From Marinobacter bohaiensis (lineage in GTDB: Bacteria > Pseudomonadota > Gammaproteobacteria > Pseudomonadales > Oleiphilaceae): DNA of 64,000 nucleotides. The notes under the pieces are model-generated. The model searched no databases, was not told where the DNA came from, and saw only the letters and a program-made list of their open reading frames with translations. The DNA lies in contig NZ_QGEH01000001.1 in NCBI RefSeq assembly GCF_003258515.1, forward strand, positions 496,001 to 560,000. Reading direction: 5' to 3'. Both the position numbers and the translations under genes were made by a program. Each line of letters starts with the position of its first letter. Positions within the stretch are counted from its first letter, which is position 1. Positions 25,765 through 35,623 of this stretch are shown here, one piece after another.

Positions 25765-25970
25765 CAGTGTTGCTCCAGGGCCCTGAGGCGGCCGATCATC
25801 GCTTCAATCTTGTTGCGGGCCAGGTCGTTCTTCTGCATGAGCTGGGCGCGTTCGCGGTTCCAGTCATCCTGCGTCTGACGCATGGAAGCGTTTTCCTGCT
25901 CCAACTTCTCACAACGAGCAATCAGGCGGTCCACCTTGTCGGCAAGAGCCTGCAATTCAGACTGATCCAT
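25764..25970 (-). CDS. Small coiled-coil protein of the TIGR02449 / ZapB-like type
   Basis: 68 residues that are almost entirely one coiled coil (LQALADKVDRLIARCEKLEQ, then heptads to the end). Its stop codon overlaps the zapA start, so the two are translationally coupled. Proteins of this size and position are annotated TIGR02449 and resemble ZapB, the ZapA-binding division factor; that role is inferred. Confidence 0.82.
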   Translation of the reverse strand: MDQSELQALADKVDRLIARCEKLEQENASMRQTQDDWNRERAQLMQKNDLARNKIEAMIGRLRALEQH

Positions 25971-26113
25971 GGCGTTTCACTTCCCGGGCGAAGAATCAGG
26001 ATTCTGGGGGGAATCCGTGAGTTACCTCACCAACTATAAATGGGGCCTTAAGGGGGGTCAATTTGCAGACCTTGCCGTCCCGTCATCTTTGCGGGCCATT
26101 TGTGACCGCCTGC

Positions 26114-27382
26114 TCAGGCGCTCTCCGACAGGCCTTCGCTGAGACTGCCGCGGTAGGCCTGCCAGGCCGGGGCCAGAGAGACCAGCAACGCCAGGACCGG
26201 GACCGCGCCGAGCAGCAACCATTCCTGCGAGTCGGGCCAGCGCAGGCTCAGGGCAATGCCCCACTGGGACAGCAGCCAGGGCGCCAGCGCCTGGAGCAGC
26301 ACGGCACCAAACAGCAGCGCCAGGGCACAGGCGAGCAGCGCAAGCAGCACGCACTCCAGGGCGTATAGACCGGCAATCAGTAATGGCGACGCACCCACCG
26401 CCCGCAGGATGGCGATCTCCCGCTGGCGTTGGCGCTGGATCGCCAGCAACACGGCGATCAGGCCCACCAGACTGATGACGACGACAAAGCCGCTGAGCAG
26501 CACCAGGGCCTTCTCGAACTGGCCCATCAGGCGCCAGAGCTCGCTCAGGGCGACGCCGGGCAGGATAGCGCTGAGCGGCTCCAGGTCAGACTCGTTGATG
26601 GCGCGCTGGACCTGGAAGGTCAGCACCTTGCGCCCGATGCCGGCGTAGGCGGCGGTGATGGCGTCCGGCGTCAGGTCCCGCTCGCGCACGGCATCCGCGC
26701 TGGGGGTGCGCCCGGGAATCGGGACGCCCGCCTGCCAGCCCACGTGGATGGCCTCCATGCCCGCCAGGCTGATGTAGACCGCGCGGTCGACCGGGGTGCC
26801 GGTCGGGGCGAGGACGCCGGACACCGCGAACGGCATGGTGTCGTGCTTCATGAAGCTGACGCTGCCGGTACCGTGGGCCAGGGTGATGCGGTCGCCGAGT
26901 CCGTGGCCCGTTTCCCGGGCAACCGTGGCGCCCAGCACCACGTCGAACAGGTCGCTGAACCAGGCGCCCTGGTGCAGGGCCAAACGCTGGTCCCGGCCAT
27001 AGCGGAAATGTTTCGGGAACGCCTCGCTGGTTCCTACCACGCGGTAGCCTTCGTAGCTGTCGCCGAGGGAAATGGGCACCAGCCAGTCGATGCGCTCGTC
27101 GTCGGCGAGCGTCTCGAAGGTGCTCCAGCGGATGTTGTTGGTGGCATCGCCCATGTGGAACACGGTGTACAACAACAGGTTCAGCTGGCCGGCGCGGGCG
27201 CCGATGATCAGGTCGGTGCCGCTGATGGTGCGGCTGAAGGTGTCTTTCACCTCGGTGCGCAGGTACTGGACGCCGAGCATCAGCGTCACGCTCAAGGTCA
27301 GCGTCAGCACCACCAGCCCGAGCAGGCCGCGCCGGTGCCAGAGGCTGGACAGCGCCAGGGACAGGAAATGCACGGGGCTCAT
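26114..27382 (-). CDS. ABC transporter permease, FtsX/MacB-like (putative Zur-linked system)
   Basis: 422 residues, started at MSPVHFLSLALSSLWHRRG, whose ATG overlaps the ATPase stop (ATGA). One N-terminal membrane helix (about 20-45) is followed by a large extracytoplasmic MacB-type domain (about 50-270, with TISGTDLIIGARAGQLNLLL), then three C-terminal helices with the family motif RQRQREIAILRAVGAS. This is the type VII ABC architecture, used for mechanotransmission or lipoprotein and peptide work rather than classical uptake. Together with the ATPase, DUF3299 and DUF2796 genes it matches a cluster placed in the Zur regulon in Pseudomonas (PA4063-PA4066). Substrate unknown. Confidence 0.85.
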   Translation of the reverse strand: MSPVHFLSLALSSLWHRRGLLGLVVLTLTLSVTLMLGVQYLRTEVKDTFSRTISGTDLIIGARAGQLNLLLYTVFHMGDATNNIRWSTFETLADDERIDWLVPISLGDSYEGYRVVGTSEAFPKHFRYGRDQRLALHQGAWFSDLFDVVLGATVARETGHGLGDRITLAHGTGSVSFMKHDTMPFAVSGVLAPTGTPVDRAVYISLAGMEAIHVGWQAGVPIPGRTPSADAVRERDLTPDAITAAYAGIGRKVLTFQVQRAINESDLEPLSAILPGVALSELWRLMGQFEKALVLLSGFVVVISLVGLIAVLLAIQRQRQREIAILRAVGASPLLIAGLYALECVLLALLACALALLFGAVLLQALAPWLLSQWGIALSLRWPDSQEWLLLGAVPVLALLVSLAPAWQAYRGSLSEGLSESA

Positions 27383-28077
27383 GCGGCGGCCTCCGGGGTG
27401 CGGGCCAGATCCAGGCTCCGGTCGAACAGGCTCGCCAGGGCGCGATCGTGGCTGACAAACACCAGCGCGGTCTCGCTGGCCCGGCACTGTTGCATCAGTA
27501 GTTCGATGAAACGGTCGCGATTGTCGGCATCCAGCGCCGACGTGGGCTCGTCGGCCAGCACCAGGTCGGGCTGTCCGATCAGGGCCCGGGCGCAGGCGAC
27601 CCGCTGCTGCTGCCCCACGCTGAGGCGGGTCACCGGGCGTGACCAGAGCGCCTCGTCCACGTCGAGCGCTGTCAGCAGTCGCCGCGCTTCCCGCTGCGGA
27701 TCGGGCCGGGCGCGACCGGCGCGGGTTTTCGACAACCGGCAGGGCAGGGTGACGTTATCCACCACGCTCAGATAAGGCACCAGGTTGAACTGCTGGAAAA
27801 TCACGCCCATGCGATCCGCCCGCAGTCGGTCCCGGGCGCGGCGGCTCAGTTCGGGGAGAGCGCGGTCGCCTAATCGGAGGACGCCGTCGTCCGGCAGGCT
27901 CAGACCGGCCAGCAACGCCAGCAGGGTGCTTTTGCCGCTGCCACTGGGGCCGCGCAGGAACAGGTGCTCGCCCGGTGCCAGTAGCAGGTCGGGAAAGGTC
28001 AGCGCGCGCTCGGTGCCGGGCCAGCGGTAACTCAGGTCCAGTGCCTCGATCAGCGGTGGCCGGGGGCGGGCGGTCAT
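27379..28077 (-). CDS. ABC transporter ATP-binding protein, LolD/MacB-like
   Basis: 232 residues. Walker A GPSGSGKST, Q-loop FQQFNLVPYLSV, signature LSVGQQQRV, Walker B LVLADEPTSALD and H-loop VFVSHDRAL are all intact, so it should be active. Sequence type is the LolD/MacB group that pairs with FtsX-fold permeases, and the permease gene follows with a 4-base overlap. Divergent from the DUF3299 gene across 72 bases. Confidence 0.92.
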   Translation of the reverse strand: MTARPRPPLIEALDLSYRWPGTERALTFPDLLLAPGEHLFLRGPSGSGKSTLLALLAGLSLPDDGVLRLGDRALPELSRRARDRLRADRMGVIFQQFNLVPYLSVVDNVTLPCRLSKTRAGRARPDPQREARRLLTALDVDEALWSRPVTRLSVGQQQRVACARALIGQPDLVLADEPTSALDADNRDRFIELLMQQCRASETALVFVSHDRALASLFDRSLDLARTPEAAA

Positions 28078-28149
28078 GGTGTTACATCCCTTGTGGTTGG
28101 ATGGTGGCCGTGTATGATCGGCTTCAATCGATGCTTGAGGATTCTACCC

Positions 28150-28653
28150 ATGTTGCGCGCGTTTTGTTCCCTGGTGGTGGCGCTCCTGCTGGCCGTTGGT
28201 CAGCCGGTGTCGGCGGAGGAGGCCTGGCCGGAAGTGGACTGGCTGGACCTGATGCCCGCCGAGGATCTCGCACTGCTGGAAAATCTGCCCGAAATCGAGC
28301 ACCAGGGCAACGGCCCCGTGACTCTGCCGGACGAGATCATGACCGGTCGCACGGTGCCGGAATACGATCATCGCAGGGTCCGCATTCCCGGCTTCGTGGT
28401 GCCGCTCAAGGTCGACAACGATCAGCGCATCTACGAGTTCTTCCTGGTGCCCTACTACGGGGCCTGCATCCACGTGCCGCCACCCCCGCCCAACCAGATC
28501 ATCCACGTCACCTACGAGGAAGGCTTCCAGGTCCAAGCGCTGTACGACCCCTTCTGGGTCAAGGGCGTGCTGCGCATTGAGGAGACCGAGACCGAAGTGG
28601 GGGATTCCTCCTACGCCATGGACGCCCTGGAAATCGTCCCCTACGAAGGCTGA
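28150..28653 (+). CDS. Exported DUF3299 protein
   Basis: 167 residues from the ATG at 28150, which has AGGA upstream; the longer open frame would spoil the signal peptide MLRAFCSLVVALLLAVGQPV with SAEE cleavage region. The mature domain has VRIPGFVVPL, FFLVPYYGACIHVPPPPPNQ and a C-terminal YAMDALEIVPYEG. The Cys-Ile-His-Val-Pro-Pro motif is the DUF3299 signature and looks like a possible metal or redox site. Periplasmic. Co-occurs with Zur-controlled ABC genes in other genomes. Confidence 0.85.
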   Translation: MLRAFCSLVVALLLAVGQPVSAEEAWPEVDWLDLMPAEDLALLENLPEIEHQGNGPVTLPDEIMTGRTVPEYDHRRVRIPGFVVPLKVDNDQRIYEFFLVPYYGACIHVPPPPPNQIIHVTYEEGFQVQALYDPFWVKGVLRIEETETEVGDSSYAMDALEIVPYEG

Positions 28654-28660
28654 CGAAGCG

Positions 28661-29254
<594 letters not shown>

Positions 29255-29273
29255 TCGGAATCTCCTTTGAATG

Positions 29274-29290
29274 GTTATGTTATAACGTAT
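29274..29290. promoter_or_regulatory. Putative Zur box upstream of the DUF2796 gene
   Basis: GTTATGTTATAACGTAT is a near-perfect palindrome centred on GTTATAAC and close to the gammaproteobacterial Zur consensus (ATGTTATA-n-TATAACAT). It lies just before the ribosome site of the DUF2796 gene, where a bound repressor would block transcription when zinc is sufficient. Confidence 0.65.
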
Positions 29291-29387
29291 TTGTATCCGC
29301 GGATAACGTCAAGCCGCGCGGCGATGTGTTTACCGCCCCCGAGTGCTAGGATAGGGGCCTTCAAATGCATCCACCGATTGTTGATTG

Positions 29388-29978
29388 ATGACTGAGCAAA
29401 CGACCATGACACCGGCCCTCGGTGAGTTCGAGACCTGGGCCAACCTGTTCACCCAATTCAAGGCGTTCAGCCACCCGTCGGAGCTGCACGGGGTCCTGTG
29501 CGGACGCCTGGCCGCCGGTGGACGGCTGGATCGCAAACAGTGGCGCGAAGGCGCCAGCGAGCAGATGGGCATCGCCCCGGAAGCGGCGGAGTCCTCCGAA
29601 GAGCTGTCGACCTTCCTGGATACGGCCTACGAGGTGACCCTCGAAGCGCTGAAAGCGTCCGACCTCAGCTTCAAGCCGTTGCTGCCGGAAGACGACTACG
29701 CCCTGGAAGAGCGCCTGCAGGCGTTGTCGTCCTGGGTACGCGGCTTCCTGGAAGGTATGGCGATCGAGGCCAGCCAGGCGCTGGGCGAGGCCACCGGTGA
29801 AGTCCGCGAGCTGGTGGAAGACATGGTCGCCATCAGCCAGGTCGCCGACGGCGAGGAAGACAGCGAGGAAGGCGAGCAGCAGTTCAACGAGATCATGGAA
29901 TACGTCCGCGTCGGGGTGCTGACCGTCTTTACCGAATTCAACGCCCCCGAACCCCCAGCGGACAAGACCCTGCACTGA
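29388..29978 (+). CDS. ygfB: UPF0149 / YgfB family protein
   Basis: 196 residues started at the ATG at 29388. The family marks are the helical N-terminal HPSELHGVLCGRLAAGG, LQALSSWVRGFLEGM and a Glu-rich segment ahead of FNEIMEYVRVGVL. Cytosolic. In Pseudomonas aeruginosa YgfB affects beta-lactam resistance through the amidase regulator AlpA; that role is not established here. It is the first gene of the ygfB-pepP-ubiH-ubiI run, a widely conserved order. Confidence 0.9.
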   Translation: MTEQTTMTPALGEFETWANLFTQFKAFSHPSELHGVLCGRLAAGGRLDRKQWREGASEQMGIAPEAAESSEELSTFLDTAYEVTLEALKASDLSFKPLLPEDDYALEERLQALSSWVRGFLEGMAIEASQALGEATGEVRELVEDMVAISQVADGEEDSEEGEQQFNEIMEYVRVGVLTVFTEFNAPEPPADKTLH

Positions 29979-29997
29979 GATTGCCGGAGTACCGATT

Positions 29998-31314
29998 ATG
30001 CTGATGCCGATCAAAGAATTTGCCGCCCGTCGCCAGGCGCTCATGGAGCAGATGGCGGAGAACAGCATTGCCATCGTGCCGGCGGCCCCGGAGCGGGTCC
30101 GCAACCGCGACGTGCTGCACCCGTTCCGCCAGGACAGCGATTTCCAGTACCTCACCGGGTTCGGTGAACCGGAAGCGGTGCTGGTGTTGATCCCGGGGCG
30201 CGAGCACGGCGAATCGGTGCTCTTCTGTCGCGAGCGTGATCCCGCCAAGGAACTCTGGGACGGCTTCCTCGTGGGGCAGGAAGGGGCCATCGAGCGCTAT
30301 GGCTTCGACGACGCCTTTCCCATCGCCGACATCGACGACATCCTGCCGGGCATGATCGAAGGCCGCAGCCGCGTCTATTACCCACTGGGCAAGGACAAGA
30401 CCTTCGACAGCCAGGTGATGGACTGGGTCAAGACCATCCGCAGCAAGGTGCGCACCGGCGCCAATCCGCCGGGCGAACTGGTGGCCCTGGAACATACCCT
30501 GCACGACATGCGTCTGTTCAAGAGTCCGGCCGAGATCAAGGTTATGGCCAAAGCCGGCGAGATCAGCGCCGAGGCCCACTGTAATGCAATGAAGCGCGCC
30601 CGGCAGGGCGGCTACGAGTACAACCTTGAAGCGACCCTGAACCACACCTTCATGGAGCACGGCGCGCGTTCCACGGCCTATCCGTCCATCGTCGGCAGCG
30701 GCGCCAACGGCTGCATCCTGCACTACATCGAGAACAGCGCGCCGCTCAGGGACGGCGATCTGGTCCTGATCGACGCGGGCTGCGAGCTGGAGTGCTACGC
30801 CTCGGACATTACCCGGACCTTCCCGGTCAGCGGCCGCTTCAGCGATCCCCAGCGGGCGGTCTACGAGGTGGTGCTGGCGGCCCAGTACGCAGCCATCGAT
30901 GCGGTGAAGCCGGGCAACCACTGGAACCATCCGCACGAGGCGGCGCTGAAAGTGCTGACCCAGGGTCTGATCGACCTGGGCATCCTCAAGGGGCTGAACC
31001 TGGAGGAAGCCCTGGAGCAGGAAGCCTTCCGGCCGTTCTTCATGCACCGCACCGGTCACTGGCTGGGGCTGGATGTCCACGACGTGGGCGATTACCGCAT
31101 CGGCGACGCCTGGCGCGTGCTGGAGCCGGGCATGGCCCTGACCGTCGAACCCGGCCTCTACATTGCTCCGGATAACACCGAGGTGGACGAACAGTGGCGC
31201 GGGATTGGCATCCGCATCGAGGACGACGTGGTGGTCACCAAAGAGGGGTGCCGCGTGCTGACCGACGCCGTGCCCAAGCGCATCGACGAGATTGAAGCGC
31301 TGATGGCCGAATAA
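29998..31314 (+). CDS. pepP: Xaa-Pro aminopeptidase
   Basis: 438 residues. Removes N-terminal residues preceding proline. An N-terminal AMP_N domain (FAARRQALMEQM, QDSDFQYLTGF) is followed by the pita-bread metallopeptidase domain. Two-metal ligands are visible: VLIDAGCELECYASDITRTF with its two Asp, MHRTGHWLGLDVHDVG with His, LTVEPGLYI with Glu and GIGIRIEDDV with Glu. GGAG precedes the ATG. Stands in the ubi operon by conserved linkage rather than by pathway. Confidence 0.95.
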   Translation: MLMPIKEFAARRQALMEQMAENSIAIVPAAPERVRNRDVLHPFRQDSDFQYLTGFGEPEAVLVLIPGREHGESVLFCRERDPAKELWDGFLVGQEGAIERYGFDDAFPIADIDDILPGMIEGRSRVYYPLGKDKTFDSQVMDWVKTIRSKVRTGANPPGELVALEHTLHDMRLFKSPAEIKVMAKAGEISAEAHCNAMKRARQGGYEYNLEATLNHTFMEHGARSTAYPSIVGSGANGCILHYIENSAPLRDGDLVLIDAGCELECYASDITRTFPVSGRFSDPQRAVYEVVLAAQYAAIDAVKPGNHWNHPHEAALKVLTQGLIDLGILKGLNLEEALEQEAFRPFFMHRTGHWLGLDVHDVGDYRIGDAWRVLEPGMALTVEPGLYIAPDNTEVDEQWRGIGIRIEDDVVVTKEGCRVLTDAVPKRIDEIEALMAE

Positions 31315-31326
31315 GGAGATACGCCC

Positions 31327-32595
31327 GTGAGCGAACCGGCCGCGTCCCCGTTCGATACCGATGTGCTGATCGCCGGCGGCGGCCTGGCGGGCGCTACCCT
31401 GGCGCTGGCCCTGTCCCGGCGATTGCCGCATCTCCAGGTCACTGTCGTGGAGGCCTATCCGCTGGCGGCCGACGCCACACCGGACGCCTACCAGCCCAGT
31501 TACGATGCCCGTTCCACGGCGTTGGCCTGGGGCTCACGGCTGATCTACGACGGCCTCGACCTGTGGCCGCAACTGGCCGGCGGGGCCATGCCCATCCGCC
31601 ATATCCACGTCTCGGATCGCGGTCGCTTCGGTGCCACCCGCCTGGCGGCGGAAGAGCACGGCCAGGACGCCCTGGGCTACGTGGTGGATAACCGGCTGAT
31701 GGGGCTGGCGCTGATGCAGGCGCTGGCCGAGCGGCCGCAGGTTCACTGGCGGGCACCGGCCAGGGTGATGGATGTCATCCCGCAGCCGTCCGGCGTCAGC
31801 GCTATCCTGGATATGGATGGGAGCCGCGCGGCGGTCACCGCCCAATGCGTGGTGGTCGCCGACGGTGGTCGTTCCGGCTTGCGCGAGCGTCTTGGCTTCC
31901 GCGCCGATACCCGCGACTACGGCCAGCACGCCCTGATTGCCAACGTCTCCACCCGTCAGCCCCACGCCGGCACCGCGTACGAGCGGTTCACCGACGCCGG
32001 TCCCATGGCGCTCCTGCCTCGGGGGCGTCCGGGCGCGGCCGCCTGCGACTCGGCGCTGGTCTGGACCCTGAACGACCACGACCTGGAGCAGGTGCTGGCC
32101 GGCTCCGACGCCGACCGCCTGGCCCTGCTGCAGGCCCGTTTTGGCTGGCGCCAGGGGCGCTTCACACGCATCGGTGAGTGTAGTCATTACCCGCTGAAGC
32201 TGACCACCGTGCCGGAAGCGGCACGCCCGGGCATGGTGCTGGTGGGCAATGCCGCCCACACCCTGCATCCGGTCGCCGGTCAGGGATTCAACCTGGCGCT
32301 GCGCGGGTTGATGGGGCTGGTGGAACAGTTTGAGAAGGCCGACACGGCCGGCACGCCGCTCGGGCACCTGGGCGTGCTGCAGGCGTATCAGGACGAGCAC
32401 CGCCGCGACTGGCAGGAAACCGTTCGCTTTTCCGACAGCCTGATCCAGGTGTTCGGGGCACGTTCGCGAGCCCTGGCCGCGGCCCGCGACGCCGGTCTGG
32501 TGGGGCTCGACCTGGTCCCGGGCGCGCGCCGCTGGTTCGCCCGTCGTGCCATGGGGCTGGGGCGCTTTACGAGAGGGATTGGCGATGAGCGCTAG
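31327..32595 (+). CDS. ubiH: 2-octaprenyl-6-methoxyphenol hydroxylase (ubiquinone synthesis)
   Basis: 422 residues, GTG start with AAGGAGAT upstream. FAD monooxygenase of the UbiH/COQ6 family, acting on ring carbon 1 in the Ubi complex. Rossmann motif LIAGGGLAGATLALAL at the N-terminus, the middle VVVADGGRSGLRERLG (DG motif), and the C-terminal GNAAHTLHPVAGQGFNLALR (GD motif plus ubiH signature) are clear. It overlaps ubiI by 11 bases. Confidence 0.93.
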   Translation: MSEPAASPFDTDVLIAGGGLAGATLALALSRRLPHLQVTVVEAYPLAADATPDAYQPSYDARSTALAWGSRLIYDGLDLWPQLAGGAMPIRHIHVSDRGRFGATRLAAEEHGQDALGYVVDNRLMGLALMQALAERPQVHWRAPARVMDVIPQPSGVSAILDMDGSRAAVTAQCVVVADGGRSGLRERLGFRADTRDYGQHALIANVSTRQPHAGTAYERFTDAGPMALLPRGRPGAAACDSALVWTLNDHDLEQVLAGSDADRLALLQARFGWRQGRFTRIGECSHYPLKLTTVPEAARPGMVLVGNAAHTLHPVAGQGFNLALRGLMGLVEQFEKADTAGTPLGHLGVLQAYQDEHRRDWQETVRFSDSLIQVFGARSRALAAARDAGLVGLDLVPGARRWFARRAMGLGRFTRGIGDER

Positions 32596-33805
32596 ACAGC
32601 ACTTCGACATCCTGGTGGTCGGCGGCGGCATGACCGGCGCAGCGGCTGCCCTGGGATTGGCCCGGCAGGGATGGCAGGTCGCGCTGGTGGAAAGCCAGCC
32701 CCGTTTGGTCTGGTCGGAGGCGTTGGCTCCGGCCGACGGCGTGGACGCTTTCGAACCCCGGGTCAGTGCCCTGGCGCTGGCCAGCCAGCGCCTGCTCAGC
32801 GAGCTGGGTGTCTGGCCGGCGGTAACCGCCCGGCGCCATTGCCCGTATGCGCATATGGACGTCTGGGACGGCGATGGCACTGGCCGAATCCGCTTTGAGG
32901 CGGCTGAGCTGGGCGTATCGGCGCTGGGCGCCATTGTCGAGAACCGTATCCTGGTGCAAGCCCTGATGGCCGCGGTGATGGACAGCGACATCGAGCTGAT
33001 CGATGGCGTGACCGTTAGCGGCTGGTGGGAGCAAGGTCACGAACGCGGCATCCGCCTGGATGACGGCCGCCACCTGCAGGCGGCGCTGGTGGTTGCGGCG
33101 GACGGTCCCAATTCCCGTCTGCGCCAGTGGACCGGCCTGCCCACCCGTGAGTGGGACTACGACCAGCAGGGCATCGTCTGCACAGTGAGAACCACCCAGA
33201 GTCACGATCACACCGCCTGGCAGCGTTTCACGCCGACCGGCCCGCTGGCGTTTCTGCCGCTGGCAAACGAGGCGGAGGAGCGCTGTTACAGCTCCATCGT
33301 CTGGTCCCAGGATACCGCCGAGGCGCGTCGCCTGATGGCGCTCGACGACGCCGCCTTTGCCGCTGAGCTGGAGGTCGCCATCGAACGGCGTCTCGGTGCG
33401 GTGGAGCAGGTCTCCAGACGCCATGCTTTTCCGCTGCGCCAGCGTCACGCCAAGGACTACGTGCGCCCGGGCCTGGTACTGATTGGTGATGCCGCCCACA
33501 CCATCCACCCGCTGGCGGGCCAGGGCGTGAACCTGGGCTACGGCGACGTGCGCGCCTTGCTGGACGAACTGGGACGGGCCCGCGATACGGGGTTGCCCGC
33601 CGATGAGCCCCTGGTGCTGTCACGCTACCAGCGCCGCCGCAAGGGTGAGAACCTGGCGATGATGGCGGCAATGGAAGGCTTCAAGCAGCTGTTCGCGAGG
33701 GATGAGTTGCCGCTGCGCTGGATGCGCAACGCCGGTATGCGCTGGCTGGATGAGGCCGGGCCGCTCAAGAACCGGTTGGCGGCCCAGGCGATGGGGTTGG
33801 AATAA
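32585..33805 (+). CDS. ubiI: 2-octaprenylphenol hydroxylase (ubiquinone synthesis)
   Basis: 406 residues from the ATG at 32585, which lies within the end of ubiH; AGAGGG is 7-10 bases upstream. Paralogue of UbiH acting on ring carbon 5 in E. coli (formerly visC). FAD motif LVVGGGMTGAAAALGLARQG, the DG motif VVAADGPNSRLRQW and the signature GDAAHTIHPLAGQGVNLGYG are complete. A REP-like element follows, with no clear terminator. Confidence 0.92.
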   Translation: MSARQHFDILVVGGGMTGAAAALGLARQGWQVALVESQPRLVWSEALAPADGVDAFEPRVSALALASQRLLSELGVWPAVTARRHCPYAHMDVWDGDGTGRIRFEAAELGVSALGAIVENRILVQALMAAVMDSDIELIDGVTVSGWWEQGHERGIRLDDGRHLQAALVVAADGPNSRLRQWTGLPTREWDYDQQGIVCTVRTTQSHDHTAWQRFTPTGPLAFLPLANEAEERCYSSIVWSQDTAEARRLMALDDAAFAAELEVAIERRLGAVEQVSRRHAFPLRQRHAKDYVRPGLVLIGDAAHTIHPLAGQGVNLGYGDVRALLDELGRARDTGLPADEPLVLSRYQRRRKGENLAMMAAMEGFKQLFARDELPLRWMRNAGMRWLDEAGPLKNRLAAQAMGLE

Positions 33806-33864
33806 CGGCGTTGTCTGTCGCTTCGGTTGGGGGCGGCTGGCTTCAAGTCGATCGCTGCAAACAG

Positions 33865-33967
33865 GCAGCCCGCTGGGCTGCTCCGAAGCTAAAGCGTCGG
33901 CTACATGCTCGGGTTGTCTGGAAAATGCAGCCGACGCTTTAGCTTCGGAGGCGCCGTAAGGTGCCCG
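33865..33967. repeat. REP-like paired palindromic element, copy 2
   Basis: Starts GCAGCCCGCTGGGCTGCTCC, then GAAGCTAAAGCGTCGGCTAC, a spacer, and the inverted partner GCAGCCGACGCTTTAGCTTC followed by GGAGGCGCC. It is a fuller version of copy 1 and lies between the convergent ubiI and rsmE genes, where it may act in mRNA end protection or termination. The remaining bases to 34073 hold nothing I can identify. Confidence 0.75.
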
Positions 33968-34073
33968 ACTTTGACGTCTCGAAGACCGTAAGACTGCGAA
34001 AGCCGCGTATCCCGACAATGTCCTCTCATCGCAGGAAGTGCCCGCTCGAACCTCCTCGCCGCGTCAATTCGCC

Positions 34074-34796
34074 CTAATACAAACACCCATCATAAAGCCG
34101 ACTCACCAACACCGGCACCGCGGTCTCCACGCGCAGGATGCGGGACCCCAGATGAACCGCTTCGGCACCCGCCTCGATGATTTTGTCCACTTCGTAGGGA
34201 ATGAAACCGCCCTCGGGGCCGATGCACAGGGTGGCGGGTTCTGACAGATGCGTGGGGCAGGGCGTGTCGGTGCCAGGGTGCGCGATCAGCCCCGGACGCC
34301 GGGCCATCAGTTCCGGCAGCTCGTCTTCCACAAACGGTTTGAAGCGCTGGCGGATGTGGACTTCAGGCAGGCGCGTATCGCGGGCCTGCTCCAGGCCCAG
34401 CGTCAGGTTCTCCCGCAGGTGTTCCGCCTGCAGCCAGGGGGTCTGCCAGAAGCTCTTTTCCACCTTGTAGGCGTTGATCAGCCAGATGTCCTTGACGCCC
34501 AGACTGGCGCAGGTCTGCAGCACCCGGCGCAGCATCTTGGGTCGCGGCATGGCCAGTACCAGGCTCAGCGGCAGGGGCTCCGGCGGCGGCGTATCCAGGT
34601 GTACCGTGAGGTGGGCTTCGCGATCATCCAGGTGGGTGAGTTCGCCGTGGCCCATCAGGCCATCCACGCGCCCCACGGGGATGCGGTCGCCGACTTCGGC
34701 GTTAAGCACGCCGGCCAGATGATTGCGCCGGCGGTCGCGCAGCACCACGCGGTCTTCGGCGACGAAGTCGTCGTCAAACAGGAGCCCCAGGTTCAT
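34074..34796 (-). CDS. rsmE: 16S rRNA m3U1498 methyltransferase
   Basis: 240 residues of the SPOUT class. The N-terminal PUA-like domain includes RDRRRNHLAGVLN, and the C-terminal trefoil knot has LVLAMPRPKMLRRVLQTCAS, TLCIGPEGGFIPYEVD and LGSRILRVETAVPVLVS. Its ATG overlaps the tatC stop (ATGA), so it is the last gene of the ubiE-to-rsmE run, as in Pseudomonas. Confidence 0.95.
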   Translation of the reverse strand: MNLGLLFDDDFVAEDRVVLRDRRRNHLAGVLNAEVGDRIPVGRVDGLMGHGELTHLDDREAHLTVHLDTPPPEPLPLSLVLAMPRPKMLRRVLQTCASLGVKDIWLINAYKVEKSFWQTPWLQAEHLRENLTLGLEQARDTRLPEVHIRQRFKPFVEDELPELMARRPGLIAHPGTDTPCPTHLSEPATLCIGPEGGFIPYEVDKIIEAGAEAVHLGSRILRVETAVPVLVSRLYDGCLY

Positions 34797-35623
34797 GACG
34801 CGTCGTCAGCCGTCTCCGGGCGACGGGCCAGTCGGCCAAACAGGATGCCCAGCTCGAACAGGATCCACATGGGCAGGGCCAGCAGGGTCTGGGAGATGAT
34901 GTCCGGCGGGGTCAGCAGCATGCCGATGATGAAGCAGCCCACCACCACGTAGGGACGCTTGGCGGCCAGATCCTCGGGCGTGGTGATGCCGGCCAGGATC
35001 ATCAGGATCACGGCAATGGGGATCTCGAACGCCACGCCGAAGGCGAAGAACATCTTCAGCACGAACGTGAGGTAGCTGCTGATGTCCGGCATCTCGGAAA
35101 TGCCTTCCGGACCGATACTGGTGAAGAAGCCGAACACCAGCGGAAACACCACGAAATAGGCGAACACCGCGCCCAGGTAGAACAGCAGCACCGACGAGAA
35201 CAGCAGCGGAAACGCCAGCCGCTTCTCATGGCGGTACAGGCCCGGCGCGATGAAGCTCCAGACCTGATACAGGATGTAGGGAATGGCCGCGAACACCGCC
35301 ACCACCAGCGCCAGCTTGAGCGGTGCGAAGAACGGCGAGGTGACGTCGGTGGCGATCATCACCTGGCCTTCCGGCAGCAGGTCGCGTAGCGGCTGGGACA
35401 GCCACAGGTAGAGCTCGTTGGCGAACGGGTAGATCGCCGCGAAACAGACCAGAACCGCCAGGACCACCTTGAGCAGGCGATTGCGCAGCTCCAGCAGATG
35501 GTCGATCAGCGACATTTCCGCCTGATTGTCGTCTCCACCGGGGCCGTCGTTGGCGGGTGACGGCGAATCGAGTTTGTCCTGTTCAGCGGAGGACACGGCA
35601 TCTCCTGATGGGCGGGACGTCAT
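34793..35623 (-). CDS. tatC: Sec-independent protein translocase TatC
   Basis: 276 residues with six predicted membrane helices and the conserved N-terminal motif LIDHLLELRNRLL, plus FAIPYILYQVWSFIAPGLY and FAFGVAFEIPIAV. TatC recognises twin-arginine signal peptides. The first 35 residues form an acidic, polar extension. The ATG overlaps the tatB stop by 4 bases, supporting this start. Confidence 0.96.
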   Translation of the reverse strand: MTSRPSGDAVSSAEQDKLDSPSPANDGPGGDDNQAEMSLIDHLLELRNRLLKVVLAVLVCFAAIYPFANELYLWLSQPLRDLLPEGQVMIATDVTSPFFAPLKLALVVAVFAAIPYILYQVWSFIAPGLYRHEKRLAFPLLFSSVLLFYLGAVFAYFVVFPLVFGFFTSIGPEGISEMPDISSYLTFVLKMFFAFGVAFEIPIAVILMILAGITTPEDLAAKRPYVVVGCFIIGMLLTPPDIISQTLLALPMWILFELGILFGRLARRPETADDAS